Shown: piece by piece, positions 1-5,801 of the stretch
Position numbering within the stretch: position 1 is the stretch's first letter
Layout of the letters: each line of letters begins with the position of its first letter
Assembly (NCBI GenBank): GCA_022616575.1
Contig: JAKEEN010000082.1
Span: 1-5,801 of the forward strand
Length of the DNA: 5,801 bases
Reading direction: 5' to 3'
DNA from: Flammeovirgaceae bacterium
Lineage (GTDB): Bacteria > Bacteroidota > Bacteroidia > Cytophagales > Cyclobacteriaceae
The notes under the pieces: model-generated
Seen by the model: only the letters and a program-made list of their open reading frames with translations
Told to the model about the DNA's origin: nothing
Databases searched by the model: none
Position numbers and translations under genes: made by a program

Positions 1-160
1 CACGCTCACGTTCGAGGTCGTTGCTATCCATGATCAGTTCACCCGGGGTTTCATGATCTTTAAATAGGTGGCCGGCCATTAAAAGTTTATCTACCAGTGT
101 AGTTTTTCCGTGGTCAACGTGTGCGATGATGGCGATGTTCCTGATCTTCGATGCTTCCAT
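1..160 (-). CDS. typA: GTPase BipA/TypA, N-terminal part (runs off left edge)
   Basis: This is the first 53 codons of a translational GTPase of the BipA/TypA family, a ribosome-binding EF-G relative linked to ribosome assembly and stress or low-temperature growth. The protein begins [18 protein letters not shown]. The G1 P-loop is AHVDHGKT (residues 13-20), and [10 protein letters not shown] (44-53) leads into the switch I segment whose next residue, from the partial last codon, would be G. LepA and EF-G share the P-loop, but the DxNDLERERG form with the short spacing is typical of TypA. The full protein is usually about 600 residues, so over 90% lies outside the window. The ATG at 160-158 follows a GAGG four bases upstream on the minus strand, which supports this start. 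A matching -7 promoter element lies 48 bp upstream. The family is confidently recognised; the physiological role comes from family knowledge. Confidence 0.95.
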   Translation of the reverse strand, partial: MEASKIRNIAIIAHVDHGKTTLVDKLLMAGHLFKDHETPGELIMDSNDLERER

Positions 161-208
161 AAACCTCAAAATCTGCTCAAAAAGGGATTTTCTATGCTAT
201 TAAGGCCG

Positions 209-216
209 CAAAGATA
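209..216 (-). promoter_or_regulatory. Bacteroidota-type -7 promoter element of typA
   Basis: Read on the minus strand this is TATCTTTG, a perfect match to the Bacteroidota sigma-ABfr -7 consensus TAnnTTTG. It sits 48 bp before the typA ATG, in the 87-bp gap after the helicase stop codon, so the leader would be about 40 nt. No TTG-type -33 element is visible at the expected 19-20 bp upstream; that region instead reads TAATCCC. GATTA-type words recur just upstream (221-226, 237-242, 246-250). The motif match is directly visible; promoter activity is inferred. Confidence 0.6.
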
Positions 217-247
217 CGTAGGATTAATGGATTTCGGGATTAGCAGA

Positions 248-2440
248 TTAACTCTTTGTTGCGATAAGTGGATTATCCTGATTTTTTAATTGTTCAAGAT
301 GATAGAATACAGCCCTGATTTCATTGTAAGAATATCCATCACCCAGGATTGCTTTAATTTCTGAAGATTTTGATGCCTCGGTTTTAACAATAGTATCTGA
401 TATAATTCTGACCTTTTCAGGATCAATTATTTTTTCAACGTGTAATTTCCCGGTTTTCACAAATTCAAGTAAGTGACTTTCAATGGTTGAGACTGCCAAG
501 CCACGCATCTCGGCAATTTTTTGAATACTAAGCCCGCGATTAAACAATGCATGAGTTTCCCATGCACTGCTTACTTTCGGTTGTTCTTGTTCTTTCTTTG
601 AATCCTGAAATTGAGGAAATGTGTTGTTCCCTTTAAATAATACCTGGCCTTGCCAGGTGGCACTTCTTATCTTTTTTGCTTTTGCTGAAATCAGAATCAC
701 TAATTCCTTCACTTGCTTTAAATACTTCCGCACTTTGCTTTTGGCTTTGAGTGAATCATAATGTTGCTGAACCTTAACAAAAAACTTATCGTGCAAAAGC
801 GTATTGAAATGATCAACTGACCGGATAAGTCCATTTAAAAGTTTATCATAATTCCCGCTAGCTTGGGCTTCATTAAAATTATTCTCGATCCAGCGCTGGG
901 TCTTTTGTGCTACGCCTTCCAACCCTTCTGATTCGTTTAGAAGTTGTTTCCCGAGATCAATCGCTTCGTTTATGGAGGGTAGTTTTTTAGCAGGCACTTC
1001 GGATGCCCATTCGGCAATAGCTTCTTGAAGTTTATTAAAATTAAAGAGTTTAATGAAATATTCTTTTTTATACTCTTCCTTCTCTTTTTCTAATTGAATT
1101 CTGAGTTCAAGCTCAGGCTGCAATTGTTGTGAATAGGCAACTACTACCGGATCGGTGATAATTTGTTTATAGTTGATCGCTGATTGCAAAATAAGTCCTT
1201 CCAGGGAAGTGCAGCGGCTCAATGCCACATAAACCTGTCCGGGGGCGAATGAACTACCAGCATCAATAATTGCTTTTTGAAAGGTAAGCCCCTGGCTCTT
1301 GTGAATGGTAATAGCCCAGGCGAGTCTTATAGGGTATTGTGTGAATGAACCTAATTCTTCTTCTTCAATTTCATCTGTTTCAGTATTGTACCTGTACCGG
1401 ATGTTGCGCCAGGTTTCCAAGGAAAGTTCAAACGAATCTCCTTCATCAAATCGAACGGTTACAGCTTCACTGTCAATTTCTGTTATGGTGGCAATCTTTC
1501 CGTTATAATATTGCTTCTCCTCACTGGAATCATTTTTAATAAACATAATCCTGGCACCTTTCTTCAGAATAAGAACAGGGTCGGTTGGATAGTTGCGCTC
1601 GGGAAAATCATCTTTTATAGCTGCTAAAAACTGATATGCCTCACCAGGTAGTTGGTCAAGTTCCCGATTATTGATTGTGTCTGCTTTATAATTGTGGGTT
1701 GTCAGCGTAACATATTCGCTTGTCACATTCACTGCTTTTCGTCTTGAGTTTAACAAATCAATATCTTGCACAGTGACTTCGTTGTTTCGGATGTTATTAA
1801 GCAAATCAATGAACTGCTGCTCTTTCTGACGATAGATTTTGGTCAATTCAATACATACGGGTGTAGCCTTCCTCACCACGTTTGAATGAAAGAAAAACGG
1901 GCTCTCATAATGCTCTTTTAACAAATTCCACTCTTCTGTTCCGGCAACAGGCGAGAGTTGGAATAAGTCGCCAATAAAGAGTACCTGCACTCCGCCAAAA
2001 GGTTTGTTATTTTTTCGGACTGCCTGAAGTATCGCGTCTACCGCGTCTAACATATCGCAGCGCACCATGCTCACTTCATCAATGATAAGCAACTCCAGTT
2101 CCTGCAATAACTCCCTCTTGCTTGAACTAAGTTTCAGGTTTTTAAAAAGTGTGTTGCGATTGGTGATTTGAATAGAACTCTCGAATCTTCGAAAGCCCGG
2201 CAAATAAACTCCAAAAGGTAATTGAAATAACGAATGCAAGGTCATGCCTCCAGCATTAATCGCGGCCACACCTGTTGGCGCACTCACTGCAAAATTCTTG
2301 TGCGTGTTTTCGCAAACGTATTTTAAAAATGTGGTTTTTCCAGTTCCCGCCTTGCCGGTTAAAAAAATAGAACGTGAGGTATTATTAATAAAGTCAAAGG
2401 CGAGTGAGAAGACGGTATTAGAGGAGTCAGCTTGATGCAT
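248..2440 (-). CDS. Pif1-like superfamily 1B DNA helicase with C-terminal HTH_40-like domain
   Basis: A 730-residue ATP-dependent 5'-3' DNA helicase of the Pif1/RecD group, expected to act in the cytoplasm on replication or repair intermediates. Walker A is GKAGTGKT (29-36). Motif II is LLIIDEVSM (118-126; D121, E122). The segment RKNNKPFGG (142-150) before motif III GDLFQLSPV (157-165) closely resembles the Pif1 signature region. KIYRQ (201-205) fits motif IV. The C-terminal UvrD_C_2-like core has AITIHKSQGLTF (376-387) and VYVALSR (403-409), whose R409 is a likely ATP-contacting arginine. A charged helical linker follows (about 433-620), then a helix-turn-helix resembling HTH_40 (about 628-715; GLSIQKIAEMRGLAVSTIE at 636-654). 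Simple bacterial Pif1 proteins are about 430-450 residues, so the extra length is this tail. The ATG lies 18 bp after the Uma2 gene, suggesting co-transcription. All core motifs look intact. The substrate cannot be read from sequence. Confidence 0.92.
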   Translation of the reverse strand: MHQADSSNTVFSLAFDFINNTSRSIFLTGKAGTGKTTFLKYVCENTHKNFAVSAPTGVAAINAGGMTLHSLFQLPFGVYLPGFRRFESSIQITNRNTLFKNLKLSSSKRELLQELELLIIDEVSMVRCDMLDAVDAILQAVRKNNKPFGGVQVLFIGDLFQLSPVAGTEEWNLLKEHYESPFFFHSNVVRKATPVCIELTKIYRQKEQQFIDLLNNIRNNEVTVQDIDLLNSRRKAVNVTSEYVTLTTHNYKADTINNRELDQLPGEAYQFLAAIKDDFPERNYPTDPVLILKKGARIMFIKNDSSEEKQYYNGKIATITEIDSEAVTVRFDEGDSFELSLETWRNIRYRYNTETDEIEEEELGSFTQYPIRLAWAITIHKSQGLTFQKAIIDAGSSFAPGQVYVALSRCTSLEGLILQSAINYKQIITDPVVVAYSQQLQPELELRIQLEKEKEEYKKEYFIKLFNFNKLQEAIAEWASEVPAKKLPSINEAIDLGKQLLNESEGLEGVAQKTQRWIENNFNEAQASGNYDKLLNGLIRSVDHFNTLLHDKFFVKVQQHYDSLKAKSKVRKYLKQVKELVILISAKAKKIRSATWQGQVLFKGNNTFPQFQDSKKEQEQPKVSSAWETHALFNRGLSIQKIAEMRGLAVSTIESHLLEFVKTGKLHVEKIIDPEKVRIISDTIVKTEASKSSEIKAILGDGYSYNEIRAVFYHLEQLKNQDNPLIATKS

Positions 2441-2458
2441 ATCAACGTGACAAGCAGA

Positions 2459-2995
2459 TCAAAATTGGATAGTAACATTCAGCAGGTGTGAAACTATTTT
2501 GCTGTTGAATGTGCCAATTCCTTCATAATTTTTATTGAGGAGTGAATATCCTGTAGCTTGCTTTGTATCCGGATCAACGATCCAGTATTCTTTTACTCCG
2601 AATTTCTCATACAGTTCTTTTTTTGTTCCTGAATCATGAGAAGAATTTCCAGGCGATAAAATTTCAACAATTAAATCAGGTACACCGTGAAACCCATTTT
2701 TCAAAATTAAATCCTTCTTATTTGTAGGGATATACACAATATCAGGTTGAACAACATTTGAGTGTTCATCGAGATACACATCGTAAGGTGCAACAAAGAC
2801 CTCACCACTGCGATGTTGCTCAACAAAGGCAGACATCTGTGTTATTATTTTTAAAATAATTCTCTGATGTTCCGTAGATGGTGCAGGTGACATATAAAGT
2901 GTTCCGTTTATAACTTCGGCCAAAGTACCTTCAGGAAGCATTTTATATACTTCCATTATGGTGCGCGGGGGGGATATTAATTGCTCTGAAGTCAT
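2459..2995 (-). CDS. Uma2 family protein (DUF820), putative PD-(D/E)XK nuclease
   Basis: A complete 178-residue Uma2/DUF820 protein. The family has the restriction-endonuclease-like fold and is called a putative endonuclease, but its substrate is largely unknown. The N-terminal part has the usual EVINGTLYMSPAPS (27-40) with the conserved acidic residue E27. The core holds QPDIVYI (83-89, D85), then VPDLIVEILSPGNSSHDSG (105-123, D107 and E111), K126, and GVKEYWIVDPD (133-143). D85 or D107, E111 and K126 are the likely metal-binding and catalytic set, so the protein looks active. Length is typical. No signal peptide or membrane segment is seen. The ATG at 2995-2993 is the first in frame and lacks a clear Shine-Dalgarno; M14 (IMEVYKMLPEG) is an alternative start close to where many homologues begin. 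A run of seven C on the coding strand (2973-2967) falls between these two starts. The gene lies 25 bp after the methyltransferase and 18 bp before the helicase. Confidence 0.9.
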   Translation of the reverse strand: MTSEQLISPPRTIMEVYKMLPEGTLAEVINGTLYMSPAPSTEHQRIILKIITQMSAFVEQHRSGEVFVAPYDVYLDEHSNVVQPDIVYIPTNKKDLILKNGFHGVPDLIVEILSPGNSSHDSGTKKELYEKFGVKEYWIVDPDTKQATGYSLLNKNYEGIGTFNSKIVSHLLNVTIQF

Positions 2996-3020
2996 ACAAT
3001 AAAGTTACTAATAATACAGT

Positions 3021-3920
3021 CTATGTCCTAAACCTCAAAAACGTTCCCATAGGCAAATCTTTACCTTGTTTTGATTTTAGAAAAAACTCACCGAATTCAG
3101 GAGTGTTCTGATTAAAATGATCTTTTACCACATTCAAACCCACCAGAGATGAAAGTCCGACTGCGTACATGCTGAGAATGAAGAAGCAATCTTTTTTGAT
3201 TAGTAATTGGCTGGTAAGTTCGATTAGCTCACCGAGCTTTTCCTGCAGCGTCCATTTCTCTCCGTCCGGGCCGCGGCCATAGGGTGGCGGATCCATGATG
3301 ATGCCATTGTACCTATTGCCCCGCTTTACTTCCCGCTTCACAAACTTCAACGCATCTTCATACACCCAGCGAATATCCTGTTGATGATTGAGTTGCATAT
3401 TTTGGTTCGCCCAATTAATTCCAGGGCGTGATGCATCAACATGGGTAACATTAGCTCCCGCAATTTTTGCAACCACCGAGGCTGCACCTGTGTAGGCGAA
3501 GAGATTCAAAATTCTGGGTTTATCGAGTGGCCAGCTTTTAATGGTATCGAAAATAAAATTCCAATTATTCCCCTGTTCAGGGAAAATTCCTACGTGACCA
3601 AATCCTGTGAGAGCCAACCGAAGCGTTAGATTCAAACCATTATATTGATAGTTGATCTGCCAGCTCTCTGGCATTCCCTTGCTTCGGCTCCAACCACCTT
3701 TTACATCATCCGAGAAACGAAACTTATCTTTTTGCTCGCGTACAAACTTAGCCTGAGCCGTTTGCTTCCATTCATCTTCAGGCAGTGACTTATTCCAAAT
3801 GGCTTGTGGCTCCGGCCTTATCAGCGCGAATTTTCCAAATCGCTCCAGTTTTTCAAAGTCACCTGAATCGATCAGTTCATACTCTTGCCAGGAGCTCGGA
3901 TTCAATAATTTCAAATTCAA
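3021..3920 (-). CDS. Class I SAM-dependent methyltransferase, probably rRNA-directed (RlmI-like, COG1092); non-ATG start
   Basis: A protein of about 299 residues, similar to the COG1092/Methyltrans_SAM group that includes the 23S rRNA methyltransferases RlmI and RlmK. The N-terminal 100 residues form a family-specific part (WQEYELIDSGDFEKLERFGK at 11-30; IRPEPQAIW at 34-42) that does not look like the RlmI PUA domain. The SAM-binding motif I is ILNLFAYTGAASV (137-149), with D162 at the end of strand two, and motif IV is MDPPPYGRGPDG (209-220). The base target cannot be assigned. The start is unusual: no ATG lies between the in-frame TGA at 3941-3939 and residue 83, yet homology-like sequence extends almost to the N-terminus. 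TTG at 3920-3918 (given here) or TTG at 3914-3912 (protein MKLLNPSSW) are the best candidates, and both lie inside an AT-rich repeat. The gene is probably first of a three-gene minus-strand unit and is divergent from the TrmH-family gene. Confidence 0.85.
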   Translation of the reverse strand: MNLKLLNPSSWQEYELIDSGDFEKLERFGKFALIRPEPQAIWNKSLPEDEWKQTAQAKFVREQKDKFRFSDDVKGGWSRSKGMPESWQINYQYNGLNLTLRLALTGFGHVGIFPEQGNNWNFIFDTIKSWPLDKPRILNLFAYTGAASVVAKIAGANVTHVDASRPGINWANQNMQLNHQQDIRWVYEDALKFVKREVKRGNRYNGIIMDPPPYGRGPDGEKWTLQEKLGELIELTSQLLIKKDCFFILSMYAVGLSSLVGLNVVKDHFNQNTPEFGEFFLKSKQGKDLPMGTFLRFRT

Positions 3921-3926
3921 AATTTC
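3907..3926 (-). repeat. Left arm of AT-rich inverted repeat, overlapping the methyltransferase start
   Basis: This 20-bp arm is built from the same TTTGAAAT-type words as the heptamer block at 3975-4009, in opposite orientation. Bases 3907-3917 (AATTTCAAATT) are an exact reverse complement of 3975-3985, and 3919-3926 (AAAATTTC) of 3987-3994. It covers both candidate TTG start codons of the methyltransferase gene, so the first residues (NLKL) are repeat-encoded. A non-repetitive core of about 48 bp (3927-3974) separates the arms. Confidence 0.6.
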
Positions 3927-3974
3927 AGATTTATGCTTTCAATAAAATAAAAGTAGCAATAAGAAGTGTAGTTT

Positions 3975-4009
3975 AATTTGAAATTTGAAATTTTAAACTT
4001 GAAATTGGA
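3975..4009 (+). repeat. Tandem heptamer repeat, five copies of AATTTGA-like unit
   Basis: Five consecutive 7-bp units run from 3975: AATTTGA, AATTTGA, AATTTTA, AACTTGA, AATTGGA. The first two are identical and the others differ by one or two bases. The block ends three bases before the ATG of the TrmH-family gene, so it would form most of that gene's leader. The terminal GGAAGA (4007-4012) is the only Shine-Dalgarno-like purine stretch and is very close to the ATG. The first unit overlaps a weak promoter-like word, TTAATTTG (3973-3980), one mismatch from TAnnTTTG. The function is unknown; slippage-generated DNA, a protein-binding array or a cruciform arm are all possible. Confidence 0.65.
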
Positions 4010-4012
4010 AGA

Positions 4013-4804
4013 ATGCATTTCAAAATAACAAGCACACAGAACCCTAAAGTCAAAAGCCTGCTGGCATTAGAAAAACCTCGTGAACGTAGAAGGCAGCAGC
4101 TTTTTATTATCGAAGGTATTCGTGAGATACAATGGGCAATAGAGGCTGGCTACAAAATCGGAAATATCTTTTTCTGTGATGATATGGTTGATCCTGACGA
4201 GCTGGATCCAGCTTTCAAAAAAGATAAGTTGCTAGTTCCCGTTTCGAAAGAAGTGTTTGATAAGATCGCGGTGCGTGAAAATTCGGGTGGTATAATTGCT
4301 GTGGCTGAAATGAAACCACATGCGCTAGATCAAATCAAGCTTTCAAAAAATCCGTTGCTTCTTATTCTTGAGTCAGTAGAAAAACCGGGCAATCTCGGTG
4401 CTATTCTTCGTACTGCCGATGCTGCCGGAGTCGATGCGGTTATTATATGCGATCCGCAAACTGATTTCTATAACCCCAATGTGATCCGCTCCAGTGTCGG
4501 TTGCATCTTTACAAAACAAGTTGCTTCTGCCACTTCAGAGGAAACCATCCAGTGGCTCCGAAAAAATAAAATCAGGATTTACTGCACCTACCTGCCGGCA
4601 TCAAAACCTTATCATAAAATCGATTATTTAAATCCATCGGCTATTGTTATGGGTACGGAGGCCACCGGCCTCACCTCTATTTGGACTGAAAATGCAGACG
4701 CCAATATTGTTATTCCCATGCGAGGTAAAATTGATTCGATGAATGTTTCAACGGCAGCAGCAGTAGTTATTTTTGAGGCAAACCGCCAGCGCGGATTTAA
4801 GTGA
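4013..4804 (+). CDS. TrmH/SpoU-family RNA 2'-O-methyltransferase
   Basis: A complete 263-residue SPOUT-class methyltransferase expected to transfer a methyl group from SAM to a ribose 2'-OH in rRNA or tRNA. The N-terminal part (about 1-105) is the RNA-binding SpoU_sub_bind-like domain, with ITSTQNPKVKSLLALEKPR (5-23) and FIIEGIREI (31-39). The trefoil-knot catalytic domain has all three motifs. Motif 1 is KPGNLGAILRTADAAG (124-139), with N127 and the catalytic R133. Motif 2 is AIVMGTEATGL (210-220, E216). Motif 3 is IVIPMRGKIDSMNVSTAAAV (232-251, with N244 and S246). Length and order match the RlmB/TrmH-like group, but the nucleotide target cannot be told. The start fits the usual N-terminus of the family and lies just after the heptamer repeat. 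The gene is divergent from another RNA methyltransferase. It ends with TGA, and no clear terminator follows. Confidence 0.93.
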   Translation: MHFKITSTQNPKVKSLLALEKPRERRRQQLFIIEGIREIQWAIEAGYKIGNIFFCDDMVDPDELDPAFKKDKLLVPVSKEVFDKIAVRENSGGIIAVAEMKPHALDQIKLSKNPLLLILESVEKPGNLGAILRTADAAGVDAVIICDPQTDFYNPNVIRSSVGCIFTKQVASATSEETIQWLRKNKIRIYCTYLPASKPYHKIDYLNPSAIVMGTEATGLTSIWTENADANIVIPMRGKIDSMNVSTAAAVVIFEANRQRGFK

Positions 4805-4822
4805 TGATGTTTCACCAATCCC

Positions 4823-4853
4823 TTGGCTTCTACCCTTAAAATCAGTACTTTAG
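4823..4853 (+). promoter_or_regulatory. Possible Bacteroidota-type promoter of the PAS-protein gene
   Basis: TACTTTAG (4846-4853) differs at one position from the -7 consensus TAnnTTTG, and a TTG (4823-4825) lies 20 bp upstream where the -33 element is expected. Both fall in the 64-bp gap between the TrmH-family stop and the PAS-protein ATG, which would give a leader of roughly 10 nt. The spacing is right but the match is imperfect, so this is a tentative call. Confidence 0.4.
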
Positions 4854-4868
4854 GATTGAGCCCATCCA

Positions 4869-5801
4869 ATGGAAAAGCCTCCATTACAGGAAAAGAATGC
4901 ACCCAGCGATCTGGTACTTAGCCGTCTCATAAATTCCTATCGCTTACAGGAAGCTATTATCAATAATACAGAGCTTTCAATAATTTCTGCTGACACCTCA
5001 GGAATTATCACTGGCTTTAACAGGGCTGCTGAGACCATGCTTGGCTATTCGGCTAAAGAAATGATTGGTCTTCAGACTCCGGCTATTTTTCATGACAGGG
5101 TTGAGATTATTAAGCGAGCGCAAGAACTAACCATTGAACTGGGAGTGCCAATCGAGCCAGGCTTTGATTCGTTCGTGGCTAAGGCCCGCATAAAAAAGAT
5201 TGCCGACCGCAATGAATGGACCTACGTTCGAAAAGATGGCAGCCGATTTCCCGTGTTACTTTCGATTGTGGCACTGCTTGATGAACAAGAAGATATTATC
5301 GGGTATGTCGGTATTGCAGCTGATATTACCGAGAAAAGAAAATCAGAAGACGAACTGCTGAGAATCGCTGACGAAAATGAGCGGATGTTTAACAATACCA
5401 TCGACCTCAATGCCATTGCGGGGTTCGATGGATATTTCAAAAAACTAAATCGTGCCTGGGAAAAAACGCTTGGCTGGACGCGCGAGGAGCTAATGGCTGT
5501 GCCGTATGTAAATTTTGTGCATCCGGATGATATAGAGAGAACCCAAACCACAGCTGAGAACGAGGCTAAAAAAGGCGATGTGATGAGCTTTGAAAACCGA
5601 TACCGGTGCAAGGATGGATCTTACAAATGGTTATTATGGACTTCCACATCGGATAAAAATCAGCAAATCATTTATGCCTCGGCTGTGGATATCACGGAGC
5701 GAAAGTTAACCGATCAGAAAATAGAAGAGTCAGAAACTCACCTGCAAGCGTTGATCACATCCCTTGAATTTGCAGTTGCGGAAATTAATGAAGAGGGGCC
5801 G
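4869..5801 (+). CDS. Multi-PAS sensory protein, probably a sensor histidine kinase (N-terminal part, runs off right edge)
   Basis: An open frame of 311 codons continues past the right edge. It encodes MEKPPLQEKN followed by tandem PAS domains. PAS 1 (about 25-157) has SGIITGFNRAAETMLGY (44-60), a long insert with LGVPIEPGFDSFVAKAR (91-107), then EWTYVRKDGSRFPVLLS (116-132) and ADITEKRK (151-158). PAS 2 (about 168-280) has FKKLNRAWEKTLGWTREEL (190-208), VHPDD (217-221), YRCKDGSYKWLLW (245-257) and VDITERK (273-279). A third repeat begins near 288 (ESETHLQALI). The DITERK-type ends are the usual PAC junctions. No signal peptide or membrane segment is seen, so it looks cytoplasmic. The ATG is the first after an in-frame TGA at 4857-4859. 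The output domain lies outside the window; a histidine kinase is most common in this phylum, but a diguanylate cyclase or other output is possible. No cofactor-binding residue can be assigned. Confidence 0.88.
   Translation, partial: MEKPPLQEKNAPSDLVLSRLINSYRLQEAIINNTELSIISADTSGIITGFNRAAETMLGYSAKEMIGLQTPAIFHDRVEIIKRAQELTIELGVPIEPGFDSFVAKARIKKIADRNEWTYVRKDGSRFPVLLSIVALLDEQEDIIGYVGIAADITEKRKSEDELLRIADENERMFNNTIDLNAIAGFDGYFKKLNRAWEKTLGWTREELMAVPYVNFVHPDDIERTQTTAENEAKKGDVMSFENRYRCKDGSYKWLLWTSTSDKNQQIIYASAVDITERKLTDQKIEESETHLQALITSLEFAVAEINEEGP

Larger units (their letters stand above)
248..3920 (-). other. Putative three-gene transcription unit: methyltransferase - Uma2 - helicase
   Basis: The three minus-strand genes are separated by only 25 bp (2996-3020) and 18 bp (2441-2458), with no terminator-like hairpin between them and no convincing promoter in either gap. 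Co-transcription from the divergent region at 3921-4012 is the simplest reading. The products do not form a recognised pathway, so the arrangement may be incidental. Promoters inside the coding sequences cannot be excluded. Confidence 0.5.

Noticed and set aside
1305..1539. Two short plus-strand open frames inside the helicase gene
   Set aside because: They lie antisense to well-conserved helicase sequence, have no recognisable domain and overlap each other in different frames, so they are shadows.
3000..3007. TAACTTTA on the minus strand as a -7 promoter element for the Uma2 gene
   Set aside because: It has one mismatch to TAnnTTTG, would place transcription start almost at the ATG, and has no TTG at a suitable distance upstream.
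3021..3920. Methyltransferase as a pseudogene because it lacks an ATG
   Set aside because: The reading frame is intact over about 299 codons with both SAM motifs preserved, so a TTG start is the simpler explanation.
3907..4009. CRISPR array or insertion-sequence ends
   Set aside because: The repeats are 7 bp, contiguous and without spacers, and no transposase or target duplication is present.
4805..4868. Intrinsic terminator after the TrmH-family gene
   Set aside because: No GC-rich hairpin followed by a T run can be found on the plus strand in this gap.
4624..4902. A 92-residue minus-strand open frame over the end of the TrmH-family gene and the start of the PAS gene
   Set aside because: It is antisense to the conserved motif 2 and motif 3 region of the methyltransferase and to the PAS-protein start; no domain is visible.
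5222..5611. A 129-residue minus-strand open frame with a serine-rich product
   Set aside because: It is antisense to clear PAS-domain coding sequence that stays open for 311 codons; the serine-rich composition is what an antisense shadow would give.

Overview
The window looks like ordinary chromosome from a member of the Bacteroidota, most likely a Cytophagales-type organism. The main pointers are the N-terminus of a BipA/TypA GTPase in the Bacteroidota style, a Pif1-type helicase carrying a C-terminal HTH_40-like domain (an architecture I associate with this phylum), a match to the Bacteroidota -7 promoter motif TAnnTTTG upstream of typA, and few Shine-Dalgarno-like sites. The taxonomic call is inference from these features; no rRNA is present.

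Layout. Bases 1-160 (minus strand) hold the first 53 codons of typA, which runs off the left edge. An 87-bp gap with a perfect TATCTTTG element (209-216, minus) separates it from three minus-strand genes with short gaps (25 and 18 bp). In transcription order these are a SAM-dependent, probably rRNA, methyltransferase (3920-3021), a Uma2-family putative PD-(D/E)XK nuclease (2995-2459) and a 730-residue Pif1-like helicase (2440-248). A divergent 92-bp gap follows, flanked by AT-rich heptamer-like repeats in inverted orientation. The plus strand then carries a TrmH/SpoU-family RNA 2'-O-methyltransferase (4013-4804) and, after a 64-bp gap with a plausible promoter, the first 311 codons of a multi-PAS signalling protein (4869 to the right edge).

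How the genes may relate. Two RNA methyltransferases stand head to head and a translation GTPase lies downstream, which fits a loose ribosome-maintenance neighbourhood. The Uma2 gene and the helicase are close enough to be co-transcribed; whether they act together is unknown. The PAS protein is probably an independent sensory gene.

I see no CRISPR array, insertion sequence, phage gene, tRNA or rRNA, and no strong case for a new multi-gene system. The points most worth a second look are the repeat that invades the 5' end of the methyltransferase gene and leaves it without an ATG start, the Uma2-helicase pairing, and a run of seven G/C pairs near the start of the Uma2 gene. No gene-free stretch exceeds 300 bp.
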